DNA of 64,000 nt, from assembly GCA_024234595.1 (NCBI GenBank), contig JACKNZ010000005.1, positions 62,001-126,000 of the forward strand, written 5' to 3'. This document shows, piece by piece, positions 9,736-17,800 of this stretch (positions are counted from its first letter, which is position 1; the number at the start of each line of letters is the position of its first letter). The stretch comes from Moraxellaceae bacterium (GTDB lineage: Bacteria; Pseudomonadota; Gammaproteobacteria; Pseudomonadales; Moraxellaceae). The notes below the pieces were generated by a model, which was not told the origin of the DNA, searched no databases, and was given only the letters and a program-made list of their open reading frames with translations. The position numbers were made by a program, and so were the translations under genes.

Positions 9736-9790
9736 TAAACGCGCCTTAAACATGAACTGATAGCTCAGTCTATCGGGTTAAAGGCGCATC
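9736..9790 (-). promoter_or_regulatory. Long hairpin with ANTAR-like loop upstream of the porin gene
   Basis: Between nrtD and the porin, the minus strand forms an 11-bp stem with one mismatch (GCGCCTTTAAC against GTTTAAGGCGC, about 9740-9786). Inside it is a second stem, GATAG-ACTGAG-CTATC, whose six-base loop has A at position 1 and G at position 4, the pattern recognised by ANTAR proteins such as NasT. I see only one such loop here and no strong U-tract, so a role in NasT control is a hypothesis. Confidence 0.45.
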
Positions 9791-9821
9791 AACACCTAGC
9801 CCAAAAGCTTAACTAAATTGG

Positions 9822-10613
9822 CTAAGCAGCAGGACGCAAATGTTTGCGGTACAAGAACTCCAACACCACCGAACGCAAATGATGATAATGAGGGTCATTT
9901 GATAACTGCATACGGTCGCGCGGTTTTTCAAGGTCAACCGTTAAAATCTCACCTATTGTTGCCGATGGGCCATTGGTCATCATCACAATACGGTCAGAGA
10001 GTAAAACTGCCTCATCTACATCATGGGTAACCATCACTACCGTCGCTTTGGTATCGGCGACAATTTTGAGTAACTCATCTTGCAAGTGAGCGCGAGTTAA
10101 AGCATCCAAAGCACCAAACGGTTCGTCCATTAACAACACTTGTGGTTGCATGGCTAATGCTCTGGCAATCCCTACTCGTTGCTTCATACCACCCGAAATT
10201 TCTTTGGGAAATTTGTGCGTAGCGTGCGTTAAACCCACCAATTTAAGCGCAGCATGGGTACGCTCTTGCAGTTGTTTTTTACTTTCTTTATCACCAAATA
10301 CACGTTCAACGGCAAGATACACATTGTCAAAGCAAGTTAACCACGGTAACAAAGAGTGGTTTTGAAACACCACACCACGCTCAGGGCCTGGCCCTGCAAT
10401 TTCGCGGCCATTGCAAATTAACCAGCCTTCGCTGGGCAAAGTTAAACCTGCAATTAAATTTAACAAGGTGGATTTGCCACAGCCAGAATGGCCAATTAAA
10501 GACACAAACTCACCTTCTTCAATGCCTAAGTTAATCTCACGTAGGGCTTCAAATGTGCCATTTTTGGTAGCAAAACGCATGGCGACGTTTTCGATGCTGA
10601 CATATTTATTCAT
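9822..10613 (-). CDS. nrtD: Nitrate ABC transporter ATP-binding protein
   Basis: A 263-residue ABC ATPase with Walker A GHSGCGKST, signature ISGGMKQRVGIARAL and Walker B LLMDEPFGALD. It belongs to the nitrate/sulfonate/taurine group. It follows nrtA and nrtB in one operon and energises uptake of nitrate/nitrite from the periplasm. The 68-base gap to nrtB holds a short GC-rich palindrome remnant (about 10650-10680). Confidence 0.9.
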   Translation of the reverse strand: MNKYVSIENVAMRFATKNGTFEALREINLGIEEGEFVSLIGHSGCGKSTLLNLIAGLTLPSEGWLICNGREIAGPGPERGVVFQNHSLLPWLTCFDNVYLAVERVFGDKESKKQLQERTHAALKLVGLTHATHKFPKEISGGMKQRVGIARALAMQPQVLLMDEPFGALDALTRAHLQDELLKIVADTKATVVMVTHDVDEAVLLSDRIVMMTNGPSATIGEILTVDLEKPRDRMQLSNDPHYHHLRSVVLEFLYRKHLRPAA

Positions 10614-10681
10614 GATAAACCTCAGTTATACAGTAGAGCTTTTGCTCTCAAACCAACCCTCCCCAAAGGGAAGGAGGCTCA

Positions 10682-11536
10682 TTAACCTTCGTAAGAAAAA
10701 CGTTTTGCCAACAAAATCAAGGCTTGTTCTAAGAGTAATCCAACAATGCCCACCACAAAAATCGCAATGATAATGTGCTCAACATTGAGGTTGTTCCACT
10801 CGTCCCATACCCAGAAACCTAAACCAATGCCACCAGTTAACATTTCGGCAGCCACAATCACTAACCAAGCAACACCGATAGATAAACGGATACCAGTTAG
10901 CAAATATGGCAAGCTGGATGGGAATAAAATCGTGGTAAATACTTTCCATTCCGATAAACGTAATACACGCGCCACATTCAAATAATCTTGTGGCACTTGC
11001 GATACACCTGCCGATGTATTGAGGATAATTGGCCAAATACTAGAGATAAAAATCACCCATATAGAGGCTGGTTCGGCAGCTTTAAACACTAACAAACCAA
11101 TCGGCAACCATGCTAAAGGTGAAACTGGACGTAACAAAGAAATGACTGGTGCAAACATATCACCAATAAACTTTACTCGACCAATAATAAATCCAAGAGG
11201 AATACCAATTAAGGCAGCCATGCCAAAGCCAGTCCCGACCCTAGCTAAAGAGTGAAGGATATTCCATCCTATTCCTTGGTCATTTGGCCCGTTGTTGTAA
11301 AAAGGATGGGCAAATAATTCAACTGCCGAATGCCATGTTGTTACTGGCGTAGGGAGTTCTGGTCTAAAATGGCTTAATATTGCCCATGCACAAATAAATA
11401 AGGCTAAACCAAGTACAGGTGGAAAAGCCCAACGCACAACGGCGGCTGGTTTAATCATAATCGCTGGCATTTTAAATTTTGGCTCACTTTTAACCAAAGT
11501 TGTAGGCGTACTGACTGTGCTAACACTACTACTCAT
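10682..11536 (-). CDS. nrtB: Nitrate ABC transporter permease
   Basis: 284 residues with about six membrane helices and a binding-protein-dependent transport inner-membrane domain. The EAA-type loop lies in ARVLRLSEWKVFTTILFPSSLPYLLTG. It sits between nrtA (12 bases upstream) and nrtD, and pairs with both in an NrtABD importer. Confidence 0.92.
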   Translation of the reverse strand: MSSSVSTVSTPTTLVKSEPKFKMPAIMIKPAAVVRWAFPPVLGLALFICAWAILSHFRPELPTPVTTWHSAVELFAHPFYNNGPNDQGIGWNILHSLARVGTGFGMAALIGIPLGFIIGRVKFIGDMFAPVISLLRPVSPLAWLPIGLLVFKAAEPASIWVIFISSIWPIILNTSAGVSQVPQDYLNVARVLRLSEWKVFTTILFPSSLPYLLTGIRLSIGVAWLVIVAAEMLTGGIGLGFWVWDEWNNLNVEHIIIAIFVVGIVGLLLEQALILLAKRFSYEG

Positions 11537-11547
11537 GCTGATTCCCC

Positions 11548-12849
11548 TTAGGATTTAATGGCAAAGCTGGCGGCATAAGCTTTGGGGTTAGAACCATCCC
11601 ACACTTTGCCATCAATCAGTTTACTGCTACGCATGACGTTAGTTGGGATAGTGACTCCCACTTGTGTTGCTGCTTCTTTGTACAAGTCAATTTGATTAAC
11701 AGCTTTGGCAACGGCCAAATAATCCACTTCTTTTTTGAGTAAACCCCAACGTTTATGTTGGGTTAAGAACCACATACCATCAGATAAGTATGGGAATGGA
11801 ATTTCACCATTACGGAAAAATTGCATTGCGTGTGCATCCTTCCATTTTTTGCCTAAACCATTTTCGTAATTACCCAAAAAGCGTTGCTCAATCACGGCTT
11901 CTGGCGCATTTACATAAGATTTATTAGAAATCAACTTGGCAACAGAGGAACGATTTTTAACATCGTCAATATAACGACTGGCTTCTAAAACAGCCATAAT
12001 TAACGCGCGTGCAGTATTAGGATATTGCGTCATAAACGCTTTGGTACAACCTAACACTTTTTCGGGATGGTCAGGCCATACATCTTGGCTAGTAGCCACA
12101 GAAAAACCAATATTGTCATAAATAGCACGTGCATTCCACGGCTCACCCACACAATAACCATCCATATTACCCACGCGCATATTGGCAACCATTTGTGGGG
12201 GTGGTACTACAATGGTTTTGACATCATTCATGGGGTCAATGCCATAGGCCGCCAACCAGTAGTACAACCACATGGCGTGTGTACCTGTTGGGAAGGTTTG
12301 AGCAAACGTATATTCTCGTTTGTTGGAGTCAATCATACGTTTGAGCGACTTGCCATCGGTTACACCTTGTTCTTTTAACTGATTAGACAGGGTTATACCT
12401 TGGCCATTTTGACTGAGTGTCATTAAAATAGCCATGTCACGGGTTGGCCCTGCAATACCCAATTGCACGCCATACATCATGCCATACAAAATATGTGCTG
12501 CATCTAACTCACCATTAAGTAACTTATCACGCACACCTGCCCAAGATGCTTCTTTGCTAGGTGTGATTTTGATACCATACTTTTTGTCAAAACCAAGCAC
12601 CGAAGCAACTACGATTGGCGCACAATCCGTTAACGGAATAAAACCAATTTTTACTTCTTCTTTTTCGGGTTTATCGCTACCCGCTGCCCATGCGCTGGAT
12701 GAAAAGCTCATCATTCCGCCTCCAATAAAACCCGCTCCCGCTGCGGCTGCCACAGACTGCTTTAAAAAATCGCGGCGACCATGACGCTCTTGAGGGGATG
12801 CAGTGTCGGTTAAAATTAACTTTGTATCGTCTTTGGGTAGATGCACCAT
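11548..12849 (-). CDS. nrtA: Nitrate-binding protein NrtA (Tat-exported)
   Basis: A 433-residue CmpA/NrtA family solute-binding protein. The N-terminus carries a twin-arginine signal (GRRDFLKQSV followed by an Ala/Gly-rich stretch), so it is exported folded. Conserved features include KIGFIPLTDCAPIVVA and NMDGYCVGEPWNARA. The start has CGAGG seven bases upstream. It is the first gene behind the sigma-54/attenuator leader and delivers nitrate to NrtB/NrtD. It is unlikely to be the cytoplasmic sensor NasS because it has an export signal. Confidence 0.92.
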   Translation of the reverse strand: MVHLPKDDTKLILTDTASPQERHGRRDFLKQSVAAAAGAGFIGGGMMSFSSSAWAAGSDKPEKEEVKIGFIPLTDCAPIVVASVLGFDKKYGIKITPSKEASWAGVRDKLLNGELDAAHILYGMMYGVQLGIAGPTRDMAILMTLSQNGQGITLSNQLKEQGVTDGKSLKRMIDSNKREYTFAQTFPTGTHAMWLYYWLAAYGIDPMNDVKTIVVPPPQMVANMRVGNMDGYCVGEPWNARAIYDNIGFSVATSQDVWPDHPEKVLGCTKAFMTQYPNTARALIMAVLEASRYIDDVKNRSSVAKLISNKSYVNAPEAVIEQRFLGNYENGLGKKWKDAHAMQFFRNGEIPFPYLSDGMWFLTQHKRWGLLKKEVDYLAVAKAVNQIDLYKEAATQVGVTIPTNVMRSSKLIDGKVWDGSNPKAYAASFAIKS

Positions 12850-12962
12850 GATAAACCTCGACCTTAGTAAACTTACACAAAGTATTGATTATGTTTAGCT
12901 ATACAAATCTAATGCCAACACACACTCAAATACTCTGCAAAACTTTTGTATTTAATCTCGCC

Positions 12963-13040
12963 AAAAAAAAAGCGTCCTTCGGTTATGTCACTCACTTAAT
13001 TACTAAGGGCAAAGAAGTGTGCTAATAACGTCTGGACGCC
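12963..13040 (-). terminator. Attenuator in the nrtA leader
   Basis: On the minus strand, (G)GCGTCC at 13034-13040 can pair with GGACGC (complement of 12972-12977), which is followed by nine T. The loop is long (about 55 bases). The 5' arm overlaps the 3' half of the second ANTAR-type hairpin (13034-13047), so the two structures exclude each other, as expected for an antitermination switch. Confidence 0.7.
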
Positions 13041-13125
13041 AATGTCCCAACCTGTGTATTTGCCAAGTGGCAAAGTCGCGGAAGGTTGTTTCCGCATTTT
13101 TGAACCATGAGAGCCGACAGTGGCT
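13034..13125 (-). promoter_or_regulatory. Probable NasT (ANTAR) two-hairpin antiterminator site in the nrtA leader
   Basis: Minus-strand hairpin P1 is AGCC-ACTGTC-GGCT (13112-13125) and hairpin P2 is GGAC-ATTGGC-GTCC (13034-13047). Both loops have six bases with A1 and G4, the known ANTAR recognition pattern. A further strong stem, GCGGAA-ACAACC-TTCCGC (13078-13095), lies between them. P1 starts about 14 bases after the predicted transcription start. P2 overlaps the attenuator arm. Confidence 0.7.
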
Positions 13126-13149
13126 TTATCTCACTACTGATGACTTATT

Positions 13150-13166
13150 TGCAAAGCGTGTGCCAA
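13150..13166 (-). promoter_or_regulatory. Sigma-54 promoter of the nrtA operon
   Basis: The minus strand reads TTGGCACACGCTTTGCA, an almost exact match to the -24/-12 consensus (TTGGCAC, then TTGCA), with GG and GC exactly 10 bases apart. The predicted start of transcription is near 13139. It points to control by nitrogen limitation through RpoN. Confidence 0.85.
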
Positions 13167-13205
13167 CATTTTTGGACTATGCAAAAATAATAATTTCACT
13201 ATTTA

Positions 13206-13242
13206 GGTGCACGTTTTGCACCATGATTGGGAATGGTGCACG
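13206..13242 (-). promoter_or_regulatory. Possible NtrC enhancer sites
   Basis: Three GGTGC/GCACC half-sites are clustered here: GGTGCAC, TGCACCA and TGGTGCA. They lie about 65-100 bases upstream of the predicted start from the sigma-54 promoter. They resemble NtrC half-sites (GCACC with GGTGC), although the spacing of the best pair is longer than the usual consensus. Confidence 0.55.
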
Positions 13243-13323
13243 CCACAAAGAACCTTTTTAGAAAAAAATGATGCACTATGAATATTTTTTAATCACAAGC
13301 CTTTACCAAAAAGAAGCAGGCAT

Positions 13324-13348
13324 AAAAAAACCGCCTGATGGCGGTTTT
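13324..13348 (-). terminator. Terminator downstream of nasT
   Basis: The stem is CCGCC-TGAT-GGCGG, flanked by A and T runs; on the minus strand it ends in seven T. It lies between nasT and the nrtA promoter and isolates the two transcripts. Confidence 0.8.
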
Positions 13349-13374
13349 GAAATAACACATTTATTATTAGTTTG

Positions 13375-13470
13375 CCCTTCGACTTCGCTCAGGGAACGCA
13401 AACGACACTTAGCTCAGGGTACATTTTTCGTTGATTGAGCGGAGTCGTGTTGATTGAGCGGAGTCGAAAT
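13375..13470. repeat. D-family palindromic repeat between nasT and its terminator
   Basis: CTTCGACTTCGCTCAGGGAACG on one side faces two tandem copies of TTGATTGAGCGGAGTCG on the other. It occupies the 3' end of the nasT transcript. Confidence 0.8.
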
Positions 13471-13479
13471 CAAGCTAGC

Positions 13480-14055
13480 TTATGTCAGCAACTCATTCAT
13501 AGCTAATAATTTTTGAGCGACATCTATAATACGAATATTTCTATCCATCGCCATTTTACGCATGGCATGATAGGCCTCGGATTCCGTCATACTGCGTAAT
13601 TGCATTAACAAGCCTTTGGCACGTTCTACTACTTTACGCTCATTCAATTTTGATTCAGCTTGACGAATTTGACTCATTAAGGCTTGGTCTTGCTCAAAAC
13701 GCGCTTGAGCAACCTCTAATACCGCACTTAAACGCCCTGCATCAATGTCTTCGACCACATAGGCAGATACCCCTGCTTTAATGGCGGCTTTAATGGCGGC
13801 TGGTTGAGTGTCTTCACTCACCATCACAATCGGACGTGGCGCATCTTGCGTCATCACACAAATTTGCTCTAACACATCACGACTGGGTGACTCGGTATCT
13901 ATCATCACCACATCCGCTTTTAATTCGGCAACACGCTTAGGAATCATCAATGCCGAAGATACTTCTTCGACCACATCACAACCTGCTTGTACTAAGGCGG
14001 TGCGTAAACTACCAACCTGTTTGTTGGTATCATTGACTAATAATACGCGCAACAT
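13480..14055 (-). CDS. nasT: NasT-type ANTAR response regulator (nitrate antiterminator)
   Basis: 191 residues from the ATG at 14055 (GGAG upstream), preferred over the frame start at 14073. It has a receiver-like domain (about 1-120, with VMIDTESPSRD containing the acceptor-site Asp), then a helix and a C-terminal ANTAR domain (ERAKGLLMQ, with SEAYHAMRKMAMD). NasT proteins bind paired hairpins in nas leader RNA and prevent termination when nitrate releases them from the sensor NasS. Such hairpins lie directly downstream. No nasS is found beside it in this window. Confidence 0.92.
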   Translation of the reverse strand: MLRVLLVNDTNKQVGSLRTALVQAGCDVVEEVSSALMIPKRVAELKADVVMIDTESPSRDVLEQICVMTQDAPRPIVMVSEDTQPAAIKAAIKAGVSAYVVEDIDAGRLSAVLEVAQARFEQDQALMSQIRQAESKLNERKVVERAKGLLMQLRSMTESEAYHAMRKMAMDRNIRIIDVAQKLLAMNELLT

Positions 14056-14181
14056 TGCCTTGCTCCCACACAAAAGCCTATCTTTCTATATGCTCACAAC
14101 AAGGTTAGTTACTAATAGAAGGATAAGCAAAAATTTGATATTGCAGGCATAAATGCAATTATTGTGCCACCAAATTACTTT

Positions 14182-15171
14182 TCAAACTTTACTCGCCAAC
14201 AAGGCTTTTTCTATCGTTTGCCACGCTACCTCATCAGCACTGATAACTTCTAAACGACTGTCGTTATTGGCCTCACTACTTTTAATGGTAGCATCATAAT
14301 TTGTTAGGTTAATGGCTAACCAGCCGTCTGTGGTATGAATCACGCCTTTAATCCGTTGTGCAGAAATAGCAAACAACACATCTAATAATGCTTGATGCTC
14401 AAATTGCCAATCAGCAGGAAACACCCAACCGCCCACATAGTTATCTAAGGCTTGTTGATGGTAATGATAAGGTGGATTGATGGCTGTTTGTGTCGGCTGC
14501 GGACTTGAATTAAGCCGACTATAATCGTGCAACAAGGAGCGTTTGATAATCGGCGCAGTTGTTCTTTTATATTGCAAGTAATTCGGTTCTAACTGACCAT
14601 TATCACTAAAAACAAAGGCTGGTTGTGGCTCAGGCAATGTGCCAACAAAAGCAATGGCCGCTTGCCGTTGCGCTGCATTTAACACGTCATTTTTGCTAAA
14701 CACAATCACATCAGCCACTAAAGCCTGCGCTATAAAAGACTCATGCTGTTGTACACGCTCATCTTGATATTGGCGTGCATCTATCACACATAACGTTGCT
14801 TGTAATTGGAGAGTATTTTGCCAATGGCTTTCGCTCAGATTGTCGATAATTTGCTTGGGATGCCCCAAACCTGTGGGTTCAATCAACAAACGATGAGGCC
14901 GTGCTTTGGCTAATAATTGCGACAAGGCGATTTGCATTGGCAAAAAATTTGCACAGCAAATACATCCGCCTGCGATTTCTTTAATAAAAACCTCTTGAGT
15001 TTGCCCCATTAAAGCGTGGTCAATGCCAATTTGGCCAAATTCGTTTACCAACACCGCCCACCGCTCATGGCTTGGTTTAGAGGCTAATAATTGCTGAATA
15101 AGGGTGGTTTTTCCTGCACCCAAAAAACCAGTAATAATATTGGTGGGAATTGCTTGTAACATTGGCTTCAT
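14182..15171 (-). CDS. CobW/COG0523 G3E-family GTPase
   Basis: 329 residues with Walker A GFLGAGKTT, the metal-binding motif GGCICCANF (CxCC) and a C-terminal CobW domain. Members insert or deliver metal ions (Zn, Co, Fe or Ni) to client proteins. It lies 14 bases downstream of an AraC regulator that is divergent to alkB, so it may be coexpressed with that regulator. A metal-delivery role for the diiron hydroxylase AlkB is possible but unproven. No Zur site was recognised. Confidence 0.85.
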   Translation of the reverse strand: MKPMLQAIPTNIITGFLGAGKTTLIQQLLASKPSHERWAVLVNEFGQIGIDHALMGQTQEVFIKEIAGGCICCANFLPMQIALSQLLAKARPHRLLIEPTGLGHPKQIIDNLSESHWQNTLQLQATLCVIDARQYQDERVQQHESFIAQALVADVIVFSKNDVLNAAQRQAAIAFVGTLPEPQPAFVFSDNGQLEPNYLQYKRTTAPIIKRSLLHDYSRLNSSPQPTQTAINPPYHYHQQALDNYVGGWVFPADWQFEHQALLDVLFAISAQRIKGVIHTTDGWLAINLTNYDATIKSSEANNDSRLEVISADEVAWQTIEKALLASKV

Positions 15172-15185
15172 AATGACGACTATAA

Positions 15186-16115
15186 TTAAGATTGGCTCAA
15201 ACGCTCTTTGCGATAAACACTAGGCGACACGCCATATTGGCGTTTAAACGCCTGACTAAAGGCAGTTTCGGAAGTATAGCCTACTTTTTCACTGACTCGA
15301 TTGATACTGATATCGCCTAAGGTTAAATAACGCGCAGCTTGACGCAATCGATACTCGGTTAAATAAGCCAATGGCGACTGCCCTAATACATTGCCAAAAC
15401 GCTCAGCAAAACTGGAGCGCGACAAACACGCCAAATTAGCTAAGTCAGCCACCGTCCAACTATATGCAGGATTAGCATGAATGGCACTCAGAACGGGCGA
15501 TAAATAGGGGTCGCGTACCGCATTAAGCCATGTATTACTTTGAGCAGGTAATTGCTCTACATAATCGCGCACACACTCAATAAAAAACATACTAATTAAG
15601 CGATTGATGAGCGTATCGCGCCCTACTCTAATTCGCTCGGACTCCAAGGCCAAAAACTCTAAACCAATTTTTAGCCACGGCGGCCCTTGCTCACTTAGTC
15701 CATCTTTAATCAAAATATAATCAGGTAATGACGACAACAGCGGCTTGGCCATTTCGCTATCAAGCAAACAGCGTACTGCCAAAATTAAGGCTTCAGAATG
15801 ACCATAGCCCAAAACCACAGGGTCATAACGTGCGCCTCTAAACTCGGTTTCTAAATTAAAGTCTTGCTTAATGGGCGTGCTAAAACTGGCGTCAAAAAAA
15901 CAATGTGCTACACCGTAGGGCATAAACACAATATTACCAGCACTCAAGTTATGCAATTGATTAGACACACTGAGTTTAGCCTCACCCATTAACACAATAT
16001 AAAACACGGTTTGTTTAGCTAAATGAAATTGCCAATTCTGTAGCGCATTAACATACAAATACTCGGCTCCACTAAAATGCACATCGTCTAATAGATGACT
16101 CAAGGCATCCATCAT
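15186..16115 (-). CDS. AraC-family regulator with cupin sensor, divergent to alkB
   Basis: Start set at the ATG at 16115 (AAAGAGAG upstream), giving about 309 residues; the frame opens earlier without a good ribosome site. The N-terminal half is a Cupin_6-type ligand domain (GEAKLSVSNQLHNLSAGNIVFMPYG region). The C-terminal two helix-turn-helix motifs include AYSWTVADLANLACLSRS and RVSEKVGYTSETAFSQAFKR. It shares a 262-base region with alkB and is a likely regulator of alkane oxidation, comparable in role to AlkR of Acinetobacter (inference). Confidence 0.88.
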   Translation of the reverse strand: MMDALSHLLDDVHFSGAEYLYVNALQNWQFHLAKQTVFYIVLMGEAKLSVSNQLHNLSAGNIVFMPYGVAHCFFDASFSTPIKQDFNLETEFRGARYDPVVLGYGHSEALILAVRCLLDSEMAKPLLSSLPDYILIKDGLSEQGPPWLKIGLEFLALESERIRVGRDTLINRLISMFFIECVRDYVEQLPAQSNTWLNAVRDPYLSPVLSAIHANPAYSWTVADLANLACLSRSSFAERFGNVLGQSPLAYLTEYRLRQAARYLTLGDISINRVSEKVGYTSETAFSQAFKRQYGVSPSVYRKERLSQS

Positions 16116-16377
16116 ATTTCTCTCTTTATAATTTTTGCTATCACAAAACAGCCTTAACAAAACGACTGTTACATTACTCAATGTCGGTGTTTGACGCAAG
16201 TTTAGCGGATTTTGGCAACTGGCCGCTACTGCTTTTAGGATGCAATATATGCCTACAGATTGTCCAACAAGTTTTACGATATTTTGGGACGAACTTTATG
16301 AAAACGTGAATGAGTTGCTACTCACGTTTGCAAAAGCAAATGTCCTACTGTGTATCGACAACCATAAGGGTAAAGAT

Positions 16378-17637
16378 ATGAACGCAAAAACACCTGATCA
16401 TTTACTGGCTAATACTGCTCCAAAGAGTAAATGGAAAGACCCCAAACGCTATTTATGGATGTTGAGTCCTGCTATTCCTGCCATTGGTGTGGCGGCTTTG
16501 TCTGCTTATGCCATTGCCCCTAAAAAATTACGCGCATTGGCTTGGGTAGGCCCTGCGTTGGTACATGGTGTGATTCCTGCTTTAGACCGCCTCGTTGGAC
16601 AAGATAAAAGCAATCCGCCAGACGATGCTGTTCAAGATTTAGAAAATGATAAATATTATGGCCGTGTGGTAAAAGCCTTTGTACCTTTGCAATATACCGC
16701 CACCTTCATGGGGGCTTATTTGGCCAGCCGTAAAAATACCCCTGTCAGTGATTATATTGGCCTGACTTTATCGATAGGCGCATTAAACGGTATTGGTATT
16801 AACACCGCTCATGAATTAGGTCACAAACACGACAAGGCTAGTCGCTTATTGGCTATGGCTGCCCTCGCACCCACGGCTTATACCCATTTTGCCGTTGAGC
16901 ATAACTTTGGTCACCATAAACGTGCTGCCACGCCAGAAGATCCAGCCAGCAGCCGTATGGGTGAAAGTTTTTGGAAGTTTTTACCTCGTACGGTGATTGG
17001 TGGCTTTAAATCGGCTATTGAGATTGAAAAAGAGCGTTTAGCGCGTAAAGGCAAAAGTTTTTGGTCAACTGAGAACGAATTATTGCAAGGTTGGGCAATG
17101 ACTGGTGCTTTGTTTGCTACCACTACTTTGTTGTTTGGTCGTCGTTCTATTCCGTTTATGGTTGGCCAAGCGGCTTATGGTGCGAGTTTGTTAGAAGTGA
17201 TTAACTATGTAGAACATTATGGTTTAAAACGCGAAAAATTAGCCAATGGCAAATATGAGCGTACTGCCCCCACACATAGCTGGAATAGCAACCATATTGT
17301 GACTAACTTAGTGTTGTACCAATTGCAACGTCATTCTGACCATCATGCTCATCCAAGCCGTAGCTTTCAAGCCTTACGTCACTTTGAAAAAGCTCCACAA
17401 TTGCCAGCAGGTTATGCCTCAATGTTATTACCTGCCTATGTGCCGAGTTTGTGGTACAAATTGATGGATGAACGTGTTATTGAGCATTACAACGGTGATT
17501 TGAGCAAAATCAACATGGATCCTGATGAAAAAGGCTTTTTGCTGCAAAAATACGCGCCGTTGGCTAAGCGTATTCAGCAAGAAAAACAGCCAGCAACGGT
17601 GATTGAAGAAACGACAGAGACCGAAAAAGCCGCTTAG
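16378..17637 (+). CDS. alkB: Alkane 1-monooxygenase
   Basis: About 419 residues from the ATG at 16378 (AAGGG upstream); the frame opens at 16240 without support. It is a membrane diiron hydroxylase with the histidine boxes HELGHKHDK, EHNFGHHKRAATPEDPASS, NYVEHYGL and LQRHSDHHAHPSR, and several membrane helices. It oxidises medium-chain n-alkanes to 1-alkanols using rubredoxin electrons. Rubredoxin and rubredoxin reductase genes are not nearby. The ETF-QO and other lipid-related genes further on are not linked to it. Confidence 0.95.
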   Translation: MNAKTPDHLLANTAPKSKWKDPKRYLWMLSPAIPAIGVAALSAYAIAPKKLRALAWVGPALVHGVIPALDRLVGQDKSNPPDDAVQDLENDKYYGRVVKAFVPLQYTATFMGAYLASRKNTPVSDYIGLTLSIGALNGIGINTAHELGHKHDKASRLLAMAALAPTAYTHFAVEHNFGHHKRAATPEDPASSRMGESFWKFLPRTVIGGFKSAIEIEKERLARKGKSFWSTENELLQGWAMTGALFATTTLLFGRRSIPFMVGQAAYGASLLEVINYVEHYGLKREKLANGKYERTAPTHSWNSNHIVTNLVLYQLQRHSDHHAHPSRSFQALRHFEKAPQLPAGYASMLLPAYVPSLWYKLMDERVIEHYNGDLSKINMDPDEKGFLLQKYAPLAKRIQQEKQPATVIEETTETEKAA

Positions 17638-17663
17638 GTATAAACGGCTAACGGTCAAAAAGA

Positions 17664-17689
17664 GGTGGTTGAATAAACCGCCTTTTTTT
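17664..17689 (+). terminator. Terminator of alkB
   Basis: GGTGGTT pairs with AACCGCC (one G-U), with a 5-base loop, followed by seven T. Confidence 0.8.
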
Positions 17690-17708
17690 ATGGCTGTATG
17701 GTTAGTGT

Positions 17709-17760
17709 TGTAGCCCTTGTGAAGTGCAACGTAACATGGAGTTTATGGCAGCATTTATTA
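17709..17760. repeat. Half copy of an E-family repeat
   Basis: GTAGCCCTTGTGAAGTGCAA and the following bases match the left half of the full repeat at 41452-41550. The right half (TTTCGCTACGC with GGGCTAC) is not found nearby. An insertion sequence lies about 40 bases away. Confidence 0.65.
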
Positions 17761-17800
17761 AGCAACCCTTTGTTATATGAGCTAGTTTCAAAACGATACT

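Noticed and set aside
13019..13261. Small plus-strand frame in the nrtA leader
   Set aside because: It overlaps the sigma-54 promoter and hairpins on the other strand and resembles no known protein.
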